A stretch of 63,546 nucleotides of DNA. Source: Nitrososphaeria archaeon. Lineage in GTDB: Archaea > Thermoproteota > Nitrososphaeria > JACIWG01. Shown in pieces: positions 8,753-17,011 of the stretch (positions are counted from its first letter, which is position 1; each line of letters starts with the position of its first letter). The stretch lies in contig JAOAKB010000007.1 of NCBI GenBank assembly GCA_026413865.1, positions 1-63,546 of the forward strand, given 5' to 3'. Made by a program: the position numbers and the translations under genes. Under the pieces are notes generated by a model. The model was not told the DNA's origin. It made no database searches and saw nothing but the letters and a program-made list of their open reading frames with translations.

Positions 8753-10156
8753 GTGCAAAGATTGATGGTTGAAAAAATTGTTGAAGAACTTGACCCCATA
8801 TTTAAACCAAAAACTATAGCTTTAATTGGAGCATCACGTGAAGAAAGAAAATGGGGGAATATAGTTTTAAAAAATCTTATTGGAAGAGGATATAAGGGGA
8901 AAGTATATCTGGTCAATCCTAACATTAAAGAAATATATGGCCTCAAATGCTATAATTCAATCTTAGACATTAACGATGATATAGAATGTGCGTACATTGC
9001 TATACCAGCAAATCTTGCCCAAAATGTATTGAAAGAGTGCGGTGAAAAGGGTGTTAAGGGAGCAATAATAATTTCTGGAGGCTTTAGTGAAATTGGAAAA
9101 AATGGGGAAGAGGTGGAAAAAGGCTTACTTGTCATTGCAAAAAGATATAGATTTAGAATATTAGGCCCGAATACTATGGGCGTGTATTCAGCTGCAATGA
9201 ACATGAACGCTACATTCACTTCTTTTGCGCCAAAACCTGGAAATATCGCATTTGTATCACAGAGTGGATATTTTGGAGGACAATTGTTTTCGGCTGCAAA
9301 TATGGAAGACATAGGGTTTAGCATATTTGCTAATGTAGGAAACCAGTGTGATATACAAGTGCATGAGGTAATAGAATATCTTTTTTATGAAGAAAATACG
9401 AAAGTAATAACATTATATGTTGAAGGCTTAGAGGATGGAAAAAGATTTATTGAAAAATGTTCAAGAGTGTCTAAACATAAGCCGATAGTAGTTTATAAGG
9501 CAGGTAAAAGCCCAATAGGTGCAAGAGCAACACTATCGCATACTGCATCATTAGCTGGAAACGATAAAATATACGATGTAGCATTCGAAAAGGCTGGAGC
9601 AATTAGAGTTTCAGAATCATACCACTTGTTTGAGTATGCGCATGCTTTAGAAACACAGCATGCAGCTAATGGAAATAGATTAGGCATAGTATCCTCAAGT
9701 GGAGGATTCTGTGTTTCATTATCAGATACAGCATATGAACTTGGACTAGAAATACCTACAATTGACATTGACACAAGAAAAGAAATAAAGAAAATTCTTA
9801 TGTCATATACAAGTGAACCATATAATCCAATAGATACCGCTGGAGATTTAAGAAACCAAATTTATCCTAAAATAGCTAAAATCCTTTTAGACAAAGAATA
9901 CATTGATATAGTAATTATTTCACCAACATTTGGCCTAATAGATACTGTAGAGGCATTAAAAGAGGAAACAGAGGCATTAATAGAATTTCTCCAACTTAAA
10001 AAAGAATATGATAAGCCGATAATATTTTCCTTAACAAATTTTTTAACACCCATTGTAAAACTTTTAAAAAGGTACAGGTTTCCAGTTTATCGTACACCTG
10101 AACAATGTGCAAGAGCAGCATATGCACTTTACATGTTTGGAAAAAGTAGAAGATAA
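8753..10156 (+). CDS. acdA: Acetate/acyl-CoA synthetase (ADP-forming), alpha chain
   Basis: This 467-residue protein is the alpha subunit of the NDP-forming acyl-CoA synthetase, which turns acyl-CoA plus ADP and phosphate into acid, CoA and ATP. It has a CoA-binding Rossmann domain (PKTIALIGASREERKWGN near 22) and succinyl-CoA-ligase-like domains. The histidine phosphorylated in the reaction is in ATLSHTASLAG near residue 262, and SSSGGFCVSLSD near 318 is the second CoA-ligase domain. The beta (ATP-grasp) subunit is not nearby. GTG at 8753 directly follows the stop of the fused oxidoreductase; ATG at 8765 is an alternative start. The arrangement suggests coupled oxidation and substrate-level phosphorylation. 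Confidence 0.9.
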   Translation: MQRLMVEKIVEELDPIFKPKTIALIGASREERKWGNIVLKNLIGRGYKGKVYLVNPNIKEIYGLKCYNSILDINDDIECAYIAIPANLAQNVLKECGEKGVKGAIIISGGFSEIGKNGEEVEKGLLVIAKRYRFRILGPNTMGVYSAAMNMNATFTSFAPKPGNIAFVSQSGYFGGQLFSAANMEDIGFSIFANVGNQCDIQVHEVIEYLFYEENTKVITLYVEGLEDGKRFIEKCSRVSKHKPIVVYKAGKSPIGARATLSHTASLAGNDKIYDVAFEKAGAIRVSESYHLFEYAHALETQHAANGNRLGIVSSSGGFCVSLSDTAYELGLEIPTIDIDTRKEIKKILMSYTSEPYNPIDTAGDLRNQIYPKIAKILLDKEYIDIVIISPTFGLIDTVEALKEETEALIEFLQLKKEYDKPIIFSLTNFLTPIVKLLKRYRFPVYRTPEQCARAAYALYMFGKSRR

Positions 10157-10162
10157 AAAAAT

Positions 10163-10378
10163 TCATTTTTTCTTTTTCTTTTCACCCACATAGTTCATAG
10201 GCTTACTGCAATGCAATGGAATAGGTTGAGAAAAATCACATGATTCACATTCGATTTTAACTACTCTCTTTTTAATAAAGCCTTCCTTAATAGGCCTCAT
10301 AGGAACACCATGATGGAGGGGAACAGGTTTTCTAAAACCACATACTTCGCACACAAATTCTGGTAACTGTTCACCCAT
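10163..10378 (-). CDS. Small double zinc-ribbon-like protein made of two repeats
   Basis: This 71-residue protein is built from two copies of one motif: CEVCGFRKPVPLHHGVPM near residue 10 and CESCDFSQPIPLHCSKPM near 44. The repeat can be written CxxCxFxxPxPLHxxxPM. Cys and His placement suggests one metal per repeat or one site shared between them. The C-terminus is a run of lysines. Small archaeal proteins of this type are annotated as hypothetical, and I do not assign a function. It lies convergent with acdA (6-nt gap). Upstream AT-rich DNA (10379-10440) could hold its promoter. Confidence 0.75.
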   Translation of the reverse strand: MGEQLPEFVCEVCGFRKPVPLHHGVPMRPIKEGFIKKRVVKIECESCDFSQPIPLHCSKPMNYVGEKKKKK

Positions 10379-10463
10379 GGTAACCGGTTAACATATGGAT
10401 ACTATAAAATATTTTAAAGTTAATTAATTAGATAAACTCACTATATGTTGGATGTGAGAGTAT

Positions 10464-11984
10464 TTGCATAGAGACCTTTTACTTGGTATAGATATTGGCA
10501 CCACAGCTGTTAGAGCGTTTGCATTCGATGAAAACGGAAAGATTGTTAAAGATTCAAAAATTGAGGTAAAGGTCAACCATCCAATGCCAAGTTGGGCGGA
10601 GCAAGATCCTGAAGAAATTTATGATTCAACCATAAAGGCAGTTCAGGCTGTAACAAAAGATATTGGAAAGCGTGTGAGGGCTATCGGCTTTTCAGGACAA
10701 ATGCATGGATTATGTTGCTTTGATAAATATGGAAAACCCTTAACCAAACTAATACCATGGGTGGATGTAAGAGCAGGAGAACAGGCGAAAAAACTTGAGA
10801 ACATGCTTGGAGCAGAAGAAATTTACAGGAGGACAGGGTGTCCACCATTATTTGTCTATATTGCTCCAAAAATACTCTGGATGAAAGAAAATCGTCCAGA
10901 AATTTTTTCAGAATGTAGAAAGATTTTAACTGCACAAGATTATGTTATCTTCAAACTTTTCGGAGACTACTACACTAACCCTTCACTAGCGTCTGGTTCG
11001 CAGTTGCTTAACATAAACTCTGTTAAATGGGATGAAAAGCTTCTAGAGACTGTGGGGATAACTGAAGATTATCTTCCAGCTTTAGTTGAAGGCGATAAAA
11101 TTTTTGATAGATTACCTTCCAAGGCAGCAATTCAGTTGGGTTTAGACGAAGGTGTGCCTGTTGCATTAGGAGCGTCTGATGGCGCTTTATCAAATGTTGG
11201 ACTAGGCGCTGTTAAAGAAGGAGTTTGTGCAGTAAATTTGGGTTCAAGTGGCGCAGTTAGATTAGTTTCTAAGTACCCAATATGGGATAATGGTAAGATG
11301 AGATTCTTCTGCTATTATATTGCTTCAAGACATTGGCTTTGTGGTGGAGCAGTAAACAATTGCGGAATTGTTTTAAGATGGTATAGGGACAATTTTGCAG
11401 ATAAAGAGAGGGAAAAAGCTTCAGAGTTGGGTGTAGATGTTTATAGATTATTGGATGAGGAAGCTGAAAAGGTTCGTGCTGGATGCGATGGCCTAATATT
11501 CTTACCTTTCATGTCAGGTGAAAGGTTTCCAATAAGAGACCCTTATGTTAGGGGAATGTTCTTCGGCTTAAGCCTTGGGCATGTAAAAGGACATGTTATA
11601 AGGTCTATGATGGAGGGGATAACATTTACTATAAAATGGATAGCTGACGCCCTAGAGGAGCATACAAGCATAAAAATTATTAAGATTAGTGGAGGAGGTG
11701 CAAGATCACCATTATGGAGACAAATAGTTAGTGACATTTTCGAGAAAAAAGTTGTTAAAACCAATGTTGAAGAAGCATCTGCATTGGGTGCAGCAATATT
11801 GGCAGGCATAGCTGTTGGAGATTATAAGAGTATGGAAGATGCTTCAGAGAAGCTTATAAAAGATGAAGAAACACATGAACCTAAAAGTGAAAACGTGAAA
11901 ATTTATAGACAATATTTCGAAATATTTAAAGACGCGTACAAAGGCTCAAGAGAATACTGTGAAAGACTTCTAAAGACATTATAA
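10464..11984 (+). CDS. xylB: FGGY carbohydrate kinase, xylulokinase-like
   Basis: This 506-residue kinase of the FGGY family phosphorylates a ketopentose or related sugar with ATP. It has the N-terminal phosphate loop LGIDIGTTAVRAFAFD, GFSGQMHGLCCFD typical of xylulokinases, the catalytic aspartate in GASDGALSNVG, and the FGGY signature region GMFFGLSLGHVKGHVIRSMM plus ISGGGARSPLWRQI adenine-binding segment. Length is normal. The TTG at 10464 is the only start that keeps the phosphate loop at the N-terminus, because an in-frame TGA lies at 10455. Mannonate dehydratase at 17.3 kb also points to sugar acid or pentose use. Gluconate-like substrates are possible. Confidence 0.87.
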   Translation: MHRDLLLGIDIGTTAVRAFAFDENGKIVKDSKIEVKVNHPMPSWAEQDPEEIYDSTIKAVQAVTKDIGKRVRAIGFSGQMHGLCCFDKYGKPLTKLIPWVDVRAGEQAKKLENMLGAEEIYRRTGCPPLFVYIAPKILWMKENRPEIFSECRKILTAQDYVIFKLFGDYYTNPSLASGSQLLNINSVKWDEKLLETVGITEDYLPALVEGDKIFDRLPSKAAIQLGLDEGVPVALGASDGALSNVGLGAVKEGVCAVNLGSSGAVRLVSKYPIWDNGKMRFFCYYIASRHWLCGGAVNNCGIVLRWYRDNFADKEREKASELGVDVYRLLDEEAEKVRAGCDGLIFLPFMSGERFPIRDPYVRGMFFGLSLGHVKGHVIRSMMEGITFTIKWIADALEEHTSIKIIKISGGGARSPLWRQIVSDIFEKKVVKTNVEEASALGAAILAGIAVGDYKSMEDASEKLIKDEETHEPKSENVKIYRQYFEIFKDAYKGSREYCERLLKTL

Positions 11985-12019
11985 AAATTTTTTATATCAT
12001 AAGATGAAAATAGTATCCT

Positions 12020-12403
12020 ATGGCTATAATAAATGTACCTTCAGGATTACTAAAAACAATAATTTTGAAGGAAGCATCAAGAGCACCACTTTCTGCAATA
12101 AAATTAATTGACAAGATGGCTGAAAGAACAGGTGGAATATGGAAACCAAGTCCAGGCTCAATATATTATTTAACAAACGAGCTTGAAACCAAAGGGCTTC
12201 TGAAAAAATTAAAGGTAGAAGAAGAAAAATATCCTAAGTACATAATAACTCAAAAGGGAAAAGAAGAACTTGAAAACATAATCACCTCTTCTAAAAAAGA
12301 TATACTGAAGATACTTACAATATTAAAACTGTATGCTGAAACAATAGAAGATCAACACCTTATACAAAATCTTGAGATAGTCTGTAAGAGTATACTGATT
12401 TAA
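12020..12403 (+). CDS. PadR family transcriptional regulator
   Basis: This 127-residue winged-helix protein has the PadR layout. KTIILKEASRAPLSAIKLID forms the first helices, PSPGSIYYLTNELETKGLL is the recognition helix region near 50, and the wing follows (EEEKYPKYIITQKGKEEL). A C-terminal helical segment would mediate dimerisation. PadR proteins usually repress a neighbouring transporter or stress gene. Here none is obvious: xylB lies 35 nt upstream on the same strand, and an RNA-like region follows. A TATA-like TTTTTTATAT at about 11988-11998 would give a short leader. Confidence 0.88.
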   Translation: MAIINVPSGLLKTIILKEASRAPLSAIKLIDKMAERTGGIWKPSPGSIYYLTNELETKGLLKKLKVEEEKYPKYIITQKGKEELENIITSSKKDILKILTILKLYAETIEDQHLIQNLEIVCKSILI

Positions 12404-12410
12404 AAAAATG

Positions 12411-12731
12411 AATTCTACTCTAGAAGAGGGCTCATGCGTCCTGTTTCCCTCAGAAACAGATTTCTTGTCCCCTCCCTTCCTACTCACCGTTTTTAACCGA
12501 AAGCTTCAGGTCAACCCATCCACTTTCGGTAGTCTAGTTGTCTAGACCACGGCTTGTAGTCCGTTTGAGGACTTGAAACCTATTTCCTTGGGAGGAAACG
12601 GCTTTGTTGAAGGCTACGGACAGGGGGTTCCCATCATCCACCTCCCGGGCGGAGGATGCATGCGCATGGCCTGTCTTTCGCCTTCAACTTGGCCGTTTGC
12701 CAAGGACGCACGAGCTCAGGCCTATACTCTA
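12411..12731 (-). ncRNA. Large GC-rich structured non-coding RNA of unidentified family
   Basis: About 300 nt with far higher GC than the flanks fold into many exact helices. A 13-bp terminal helix joins 12430-12442 to 12703-12715. Others are 12606-12614 with 12680-12688 (9 bp), 12619-12624 with 12670-12675, 12487-12492 with 12596-12601, 12497-12503 with 12523-12529, 12532-12537 with 12542-12547, and 12441-12447 with 12453-12459. Strand choice rests on mismatches: at least five sites are A-C on the plus strand but G-U on the minus strand. Seven Ts (minus, 12402-12408) follow as a likely terminator. I could not find the SRP helix 8 motif or the RNase P CR-I/CR-V motifs, so no family is given. 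Confidence 0.75.
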
Positions 12732-12838
12732 TTTTAGTAATTTTATTGTTTGAGGAAAAACTTTGTCAACTGTATTGTAAAATAAATTTAAGTAATTCTC
12801 ATGCTCCTTTACTCTAAAATATTATGGATTTTTGGATT

Positions 12839-13141
12839 TCATTTTAATATGGCTGATTTCTTATATTCTATTGATATATGCTTGTCTCTTCGTTCATCAA
12901 TCTTAATGACCATATAAACTCTTTTTGCACCCATTTCAAAAAGCGCTTCTTTAGCCTTTTCGAAGGCTTTAAAAATTTCTTCAGTCGTTTCAGCTTCAAC
13001 TGATGTTGACATGGCACCTACATCAACCTTTAAGCCAGCCTTCTTTAATTCTTCAACAGCTCTTTTCACATATTTGCTTAAGCTTGTACCTTCCCCAACA
13101 GGCATTATAGAAAGGTCAGCTACCACTGTCATACATATCAA
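12839..13141 (-). CDS. MTH1187-family thiamine-binding protein (YkoF/DUF77-like)
   Basis: This 100-residue protein matches the MTH1187/YBL001c family, ferredoxin-like fold proteins that bind thiamine or its pyrimidine moiety. It shows the N-terminal strand VVADLSIMPVGEGTSLSKYV, the segment KVDVGAMSTSVEAE, and the helix EIFKAFEKAKEALFEMGAKRVYMVIKIDER. Family length is normal. In bacteria related YkoF proteins sit with thiamine transport genes; here the neighbours are unrelated. The start could be this residue or the nearby M4. Its product may connect with ThiN at 42.6 kb, but that is inference. Confidence 0.85.
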   Translation of the reverse strand: MICMTVVADLSIMPVGEGTSLSKYVKRAVEELKKAGLKVDVGAMSTSVEAETTEEIFKAFEKAKEALFEMGAKRVYMVIKIDERRDKHISIEYKKSAILK

Positions 13142-13199
13142 CTATTAGCTTAGAAAAATAAAATTTTAAAATTTTTTATATAAATAATGAAGTTATGTT

Positions 13200-13946
13200 A
13201 TGGGGATAATGGTGCTTAATGAAAGAGAACTTTTACGATATGATAGACAAATAAGAATTGCTGGATTCGGTGTCGAAGGACAGATAAAATTAAAGAGGAG
13301 TAAGGTGCTTGTTGCAGGGTTGGGAGGATTAGGTGCTCCAGCAGCAATATATCTTGCAGCGGCTGGAATTGGAAAACTTTTAGTTATAGATAAGGAAAGA
13401 GTTGAACTTAGTAACCTAAACAGGCAGATCATACATTGGACAGAGGATGTGAATAAGACTAAGGTTAAATCAGCATTAGAAAAATTGTGCAAGATAAATC
13501 CTGAAATTGAGATAGAAGGTATAGTAGACGAAATAAACGAATTAAATGTTTACGAGCTTGTTAAAAAGGTGGATGTTGTTGTAGATGGCATGGACAACTT
13601 TAAAACAAGATTCCTTTTAAATGAGGCATGTGTTAAATTAGGTAAACCATTCATTCATGCAGCAGTTTATGGACTAGAGGGAAGACTTATGACAATATTT
13701 CCTGGAAAGGGACCATGTCTTAGATGCCTAATACCCATAGAGCCAGAAGAAGTGAAACCTTTTCCAGTACTGGGTCCAACACCAGCAATAATGGCTTCAA
13801 TGCAAGTCATGGAAGTAATAAAGGTCATAACTGGATTAGGTGAACCACTAGTAGGAAAACTACTTGTTTTTGATGGGACAAGTATGGATTTTATGAAAGT
13901 AACAATAGAGAGGTTACCAAACTGTAGTGTATGTAGTGGACACTAA
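13200..13946 (+). CDS. ThiF/MoeB/HesA-type E1-like adenylyltransferase
   Basis: This 248-residue protein adenylates the C-terminus of a ubiquitin-like sulfur carrier (ThiS, MoaD or SAMP type). The nucleotide loop is GLGGLGAPAAIYLAAAGIGK near 35-55, followed by VIDKERVELSNLNRQIIH with the arginine finger. D in VVVDGMDNFKTRF and HAAVYGLEGR are also conserved. Two zinc cysteine pairs occur, CLRC near 178 and CSVC at the C-terminus. Candidate starts are ATG 13200 and ATG 13209; a TATA-like box at about 13172-13186 fits either. No sulfur-carrier gene is adjacent. Target pathway (thiamine, molybdopterin or tRNA thiolation) is undecided. Confidence 0.9.
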   Translation: MGIMVLNERELLRYDRQIRIAGFGVEGQIKLKRSKVLVAGLGGLGAPAAIYLAAAGIGKLLVIDKERVELSNLNRQIIHWTEDVNKTKVKSALEKLCKINPEIEIEGIVDEINELNVYELVKKVDVVVDGMDNFKTRFLLNEACVKLGKPFIHAAVYGLEGRLMTIFPGKGPCLRCLIPIEPEEVKPFPVLGPTPAIMASMQVMEVIKVITGLGEPLVGKLLVFDGTSMDFMKVTIERLPNCSVCSGH

Positions 13947-14081
13947 TTAAAGGAAAAATAATTATTTAATATAAAATTTCAAGTAAGAAATTTTATATAA
14001 TCTTAAATACTTAGGCTTTGGCCATTTATAGTAAGAGTAAGGCTTAATGCTTTCTGGCATCAATTTGTTAAAAGTATTTAA

Positions 14082-14092
14082 AACAGTGTTAA
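14082..14092 (+). promoter_or_regulatory. Putative operator shared with the copper-export promoter, copy 1
   Basis: AACAGTGTTAA follows a TATA-like AGTATTTAAA and precedes the regulator's start codon by 10 nt. The same 11 bases occur in the same position in the HMA/CopA promoter (16951-16961, minus strand). The flanks also agree (AGTA before, CTA after at equal spacing). Position over the initiation site suggests repression, here autorepression. Confidence 0.65.
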
Positions 14093-14102
14093 CGCTAAGT
14101 TT

Positions 14103-14426
14103 ATGATGGCCAAGTCTAGATGTGAATCAGTTACAAGATATATTATACCTGCTGTAAGAGGACTTATTGCAAAAAGTCTAGTAGAAAAATATGGTTTTTC
14201 ACAATCTGATGCAGCGAGAATGCTGGGTATAACGCAGGCGGCTGTAAGCTACTATATAAGTTCAAAAAGAGGAAGCAAGGTCAGTAAAAAGCTTGAAGAA
14301 AATAGTATGGTTATGGAAATAATTATGTCAATGACCAAAAAGATAGCTGAAACAAAAGGTTCAGAGAAAGCAGATATAGACCTCTGTGAGATATGTAAGA
14401 TATTGGATGATTATGTGAATTTTTAG
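14103..14426 (+). CDS. HTH transcriptional regulator with C-terminal CxxC (COG2522-like)
   Basis: This 107-residue protein has a helix-turn-helix at about 28-52 (LVEKYGFSQSDAARMLGITQ then AAVSYYI) that resembles archaeal predicted regulators of the XRE/Trp-repressor-like group. The C-terminal DLCEICKIL puts a cysteine pair at C95 and C98, a plausible metal or redox sensor, and there is a further cysteine at residue 7. It converges with the CopA ATPase gene (about 150-nt gap). Its promoter shares an 11-bp element with the HMA-CopA promoter, so I infer it controls the copper genes and itself. Starts at 14103 and 14106 are both ATG. Copper as the ligand is inference. Confidence 0.8.
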   Translation: MMAKSRCESVTRYIIPAVRGLIAKSLVEKYGFSQSDAARMLGITQAAVSYYISSKRGSKVSKKLEENSMVMEIIMSMTKKIAETKGSEKADIDLCEICKILDDYVNF

Positions 14427-14574
14427 ACCATAGCAGTAATTCTAAAGGTTCAAGTAAAGCACCAATTACGAAGTCTCCACAAAATGTATAAGAACCATAA
14501 CAGAGAAACACAGTTCTCTTTAAGTCACCATAAACATAAGCCTAAAGCGTTTTAAATATGTCCAGGAATTTTGA

Positions 14575-16704
14575 TTAAAATTTTTCTAAAAATGAAGGTT
14601 TATAACTATTTAAGAGCAATGAATTTGAGACAACAGTTATTGAGCTTGAAGCCATAGCTATTGCAGCAAAAACTGGATTTAATAATATGTTGAAGAATGG
14701 ATAGAGTAGGCCGGCTGCAATAGGTATAAGCATTATATTATAGAAGAAAGCCCAGAAAAGGTTTTGCTTAATCTTTCTTACAGTAGCCTTGCTCAATTCT
14801 ATGCCTACAACAACATCTCTTATATCATCTTTAACAAGCACTATTCCTCCAGTCTCTTTTGCAATATCAGTACCACTTCCTATAGCAATTCCAATATCAG
14901 CAGCAGCCAATGCTGGTGCATCATTTATTCCATCTCCAACCATAACAACAACGTGTCCCTGGTTCTTTAAATCTTCTATAACCTTCACTTTATCAGCTGG
15001 CAGTACTTCTGCATAGATTTGCTCAATTCCTAACCTTTTGGCTATAGCTTCAGCAGTCCTTCTATTGTCTCCAGTTAACATTACAACCTCGATACCCATT
15101 TTTTTGATAGCAGAAATAGCTTCATAAGCATGGTCTTTTAAAGTATCTGCTATTGCAAGAATACCTAAAAGTTTCTTGTTAAAAGCCAATATAACTACAG
15201 TTTTCCCCTCATCTTCTAATCTTTTTAAAAGTTCTTCAATGCAGTCTATTGAAATATTATGATCAAGTATCAATTTCCTGTTTCCTAAAAGTATTTCGTT
15301 TCCATTATACAGTGCTATAACACCTTTTCCTGGTACTGCTTCAAAAGATTCAGGATATTGGAGATTTATGCCCCTCTCTTTAGCTGCCTCTATAATCGCT
15401 TGCCCTAATGGATGTTCTGAAACCCTTTCAGCTAAAGCAGCATACTCTAATATTATACTTTCATTTTCACTGTCTAAGGCAATGACATCTGTTACAGAAG
15501 GTTTTCCTTTGGTAAGAGTTCCAGTCTTATCAAATACAATAACATTTACTTTATGTGCTTTTTCAAGATATTCTCCACCCTTAATTAGTACCCCATACTG
15601 TGCACCTTTACTTGCACCTATCATTATCGCTGAGGGGGTAGCGATTCCTAAAGCACAAGGACATGCTATAACGAGAACAGAAATCATAATTGTTAATGAG
15701 AGCCCGAATGGTAAGCCTCCGATAGTATACCAAAATAGGAAAGATGCTACTGCAAGAGCAATAACCAGGGGCACAAAATATGATGATACAACATCAGCAA
15801 GCCTTTGAAGAGGCGCCTTGGAGACAATAGCTTCTTCAACCATTTTAACAATCTGTGCGAGGGAAGTGTCAGAACCTACTTTAGTGGCCCTAATTTTTAG
15901 AACACCAGTCTTATTTATAGAAGCACATATTACTTCATCACCAACCTTCTTATCAACAGGAAAACTTTCACCAGTCACAATAGATTGGTCGACTGAAGAA
16001 TAGCCTTCAACCACAATCCCGTCAACTGGAACCCTTTCACCGGGACGAACTACAACAATATCATCTACCTTAACCTCTTCAGCTGGAACCTCCTTTTCCA
16101 CATTATTTTCTATAACTCTAGCCATTTTGGGCTGAAGCTCAAGAAGCTTTCTTATTGATTCTGAAGCCTTACCCTTAACTGTATGTTCCATAGTCTTACC
16201 TAACAAGATAAAACCTATTATCAAGCCACTTTCAGTAAAATATACTTCAGAAATGCCAGTAGACGTTTTTGGAAATATTTGGGGGATCCATTCTAGAGTT
16301 TGGAATGTGTATATTGTGCTATATAGCCAGGCGGCTGTTGTACCAATAGCAATTAGGCTATCCATGTTAGCTTGTCTAGCAATTATAGCATCTCTTGTTC
16401 CAATGTAAAAGCGCCAACCTGCAATAAACTGGACAGGTGTTGCTAAAATAAAAAGCCAAAAATAGTTTGGAAAAATGTAGTTTATTGGATAAACATATTC
16501 AAGAAAAGCTACGATGGCGCCTATAGTTAAAGCGAATAAAGTCATTTTCTTTAAATGACTTAATTCTTTTTCAGGCTTAAGAAAAGTGTCTAAACAGCTT
16601 TGGCTACAAAAATAGTATATTATACCACCCTTTTCAACTTTAAATGGTGTTTTATTTTCATCAACATACATTCCGCAAACTGGATCCTTAGCCATAAGCT
16701 TCAA
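14575..16704 (-). CDS. copA: Copper-translocating P1B-type ATPase with N-terminal YHS domain
   Basis: This 709-residue membrane ATPase exports Cu(I). Instead of the usual HMA domain it begins with a YHS (TRASH-like) metal domain: C10, C33 and C37 in DPVCGM and YFCSQSC. Then come eight transmembrane segments, TGES (actuator, 244-247), the transport motif CPC (348-350), the phosphorylated D392 in DKTGTLTKG, HP in SEHPLGQA, and GDGINDAPALAAADI. The final helices carry N and M/SS motifs typical of P1B-1. The ATG overlaps the stop of the HMA gene by 4 nt, so both are one operon. The HMA function is supplied in trans by that neighbour. Confidence 0.95.
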   Translation of the reverse strand: MKLMAKDPVCGMYVDENKTPFKVEKGGIIYYFCSQSCLDTFLKPEKELSHLKKMTLFALTIGAIVAFLEYVYPINYIFPNYFWLFILATPVQFIAGWRFYIGTRDAIIARQANMDSLIAIGTTAAWLYSTIYTFQTLEWIPQIFPKTSTGISEVYFTESGLIIGFILLGKTMEHTVKGKASESIRKLLELQPKMARVIENNVEKEVPAEEVKVDDIVVVRPGERVPVDGIVVEGYSSVDQSIVTGESFPVDKKVGDEVICASINKTGVLKIRATKVGSDTSLAQIVKMVEEAIVSKAPLQRLADVVSSYFVPLVIALAVASFLFWYTIGGLPFGLSLTIMISVLVIACPCALGIATPSAIMIGASKGAQYGVLIKGGEYLEKAHKVNVIVFDKTGTLTKGKPSVTDVIALDSENESIILEYAALAERVSEHPLGQAIIEAAKERGINLQYPESFEAVPGKGVIALYNGNEILLGNRKLILDHNISIDCIEELLKRLEDEGKTVVILAFNKKLLGILAIADTLKDHAYEAISAIKKMGIEVVMLTGDNRRTAEAIAKRLGIEQIYAEVLPADKVKVIEDLKNQGHVVVMVGDGINDAPALAAADIGIAIGSGTDIAKETGGIVLVKDDIRDVVVGIELSKATVRKIKQNLFWAFFYNIMLIPIAAGLLYPFFNILLNPVFAAIAMASSSITVVSNSLLLNSYKPSFLEKF

Positions 16705-16943
16705 CTCCTGATTGCAGTTAAGTTAAAACCTGACTCTTCTACAGCCAACCTAACCTTTTTAACATCAATATCATTTTTGAAATAAATTATTAGTATGCCT
16801 GCAACGATATTAACTTTAGCTTCTACAACATTTTCAATCAACTTAACATTTTCAATCAAACGTTTAACACAAGGATAGCATAGTGGCCCTTCAAGAAATA
16901 TTGTTTTCCTTTTTAAAGCATCTAAAGACATTAGCACCACCAT
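16701..16943 (-). CDS. Stand-alone HMA-like metal chaperone
   Basis: A short protein of about 80 residues resembles a heavy-metal-associated (HMA) domain. GPLCYPCVKRLIENVKLIEN carries the CxxC metal site at the loop-helix junction, followed by VVEAKVNIVAGILIIYF and a final VRLAVEESGF helix, the usual beta-alpha-beta order. It would pass Cu(I) to the ATPase downstream, whose own HMA domain is missing. The frame extends to an ATG at 16997, but a TATA-like TAAATATAA near 16960-16968 and the shared operator lie inside that extension. I therefore start at ATG 16943; ATG 16931 is also possible. Confidence 0.82.
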   Translation of the reverse strand: MVVLMSLDALKRKTIFLEGPLCYPCVKRLIENVKLIENVVEAKVNIVAGILIIYFKNDIDVKKVRLAVEESGFNLTAIRS

Positions 16944-16950
16944 TATAGTC

Positions 16951-16961
16951 TTAACACTGTT
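16951..16961 (-). promoter_or_regulatory. Putative operator shared with the HTH regulator promoter, copy 2
   Basis: On the minus strand AACAGTGTTAA directly follows a TATA-like TAAATATAA and lies 7 nt before the HMA start. It matches the 14082-14092 copy exactly. It also lies between the HMA gene and the divergent YHS peptide gene at 17012, so one bound regulator could control both directions. Confidence 0.65.
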
Positions 16962-17011
16962 ATATTTACTTTTCGACAAAAAACATTTTAACAACATTAA
17001 TCAAAGGGTTT

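Noticed and set aside
12558-12590. tRNA-like T-arm and D-arm fragments within the RNA region
   Set aside because: Sequences such as TTTCAAGTCC on the minus strand resemble a T-loop, but no acceptor stem or anticodon arm can be assembled around them.
12411-12731. Reading the GC-rich island as SRP RNA or RNase P RNA
   Set aside because: The size and terminal helix fit loosely, but the universally conserved SRP helix 8 loop and the RNase P CR-I/CR-V motifs were not found on either strand.
12411-12731. Miniature transposon bounded by TACTCTA direct repeats
   Set aside because: The 7-bp repeats are present, but the termini are only partly inverted and the rich internal helices with G-U pairs argue for an RNA. 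Kept only as an alternative.
16943-16997. Longer N-terminus for the HMA protein
   Set aside because: The extension overlaps the TATA-like box and the shared operator, and HMA domains start later.
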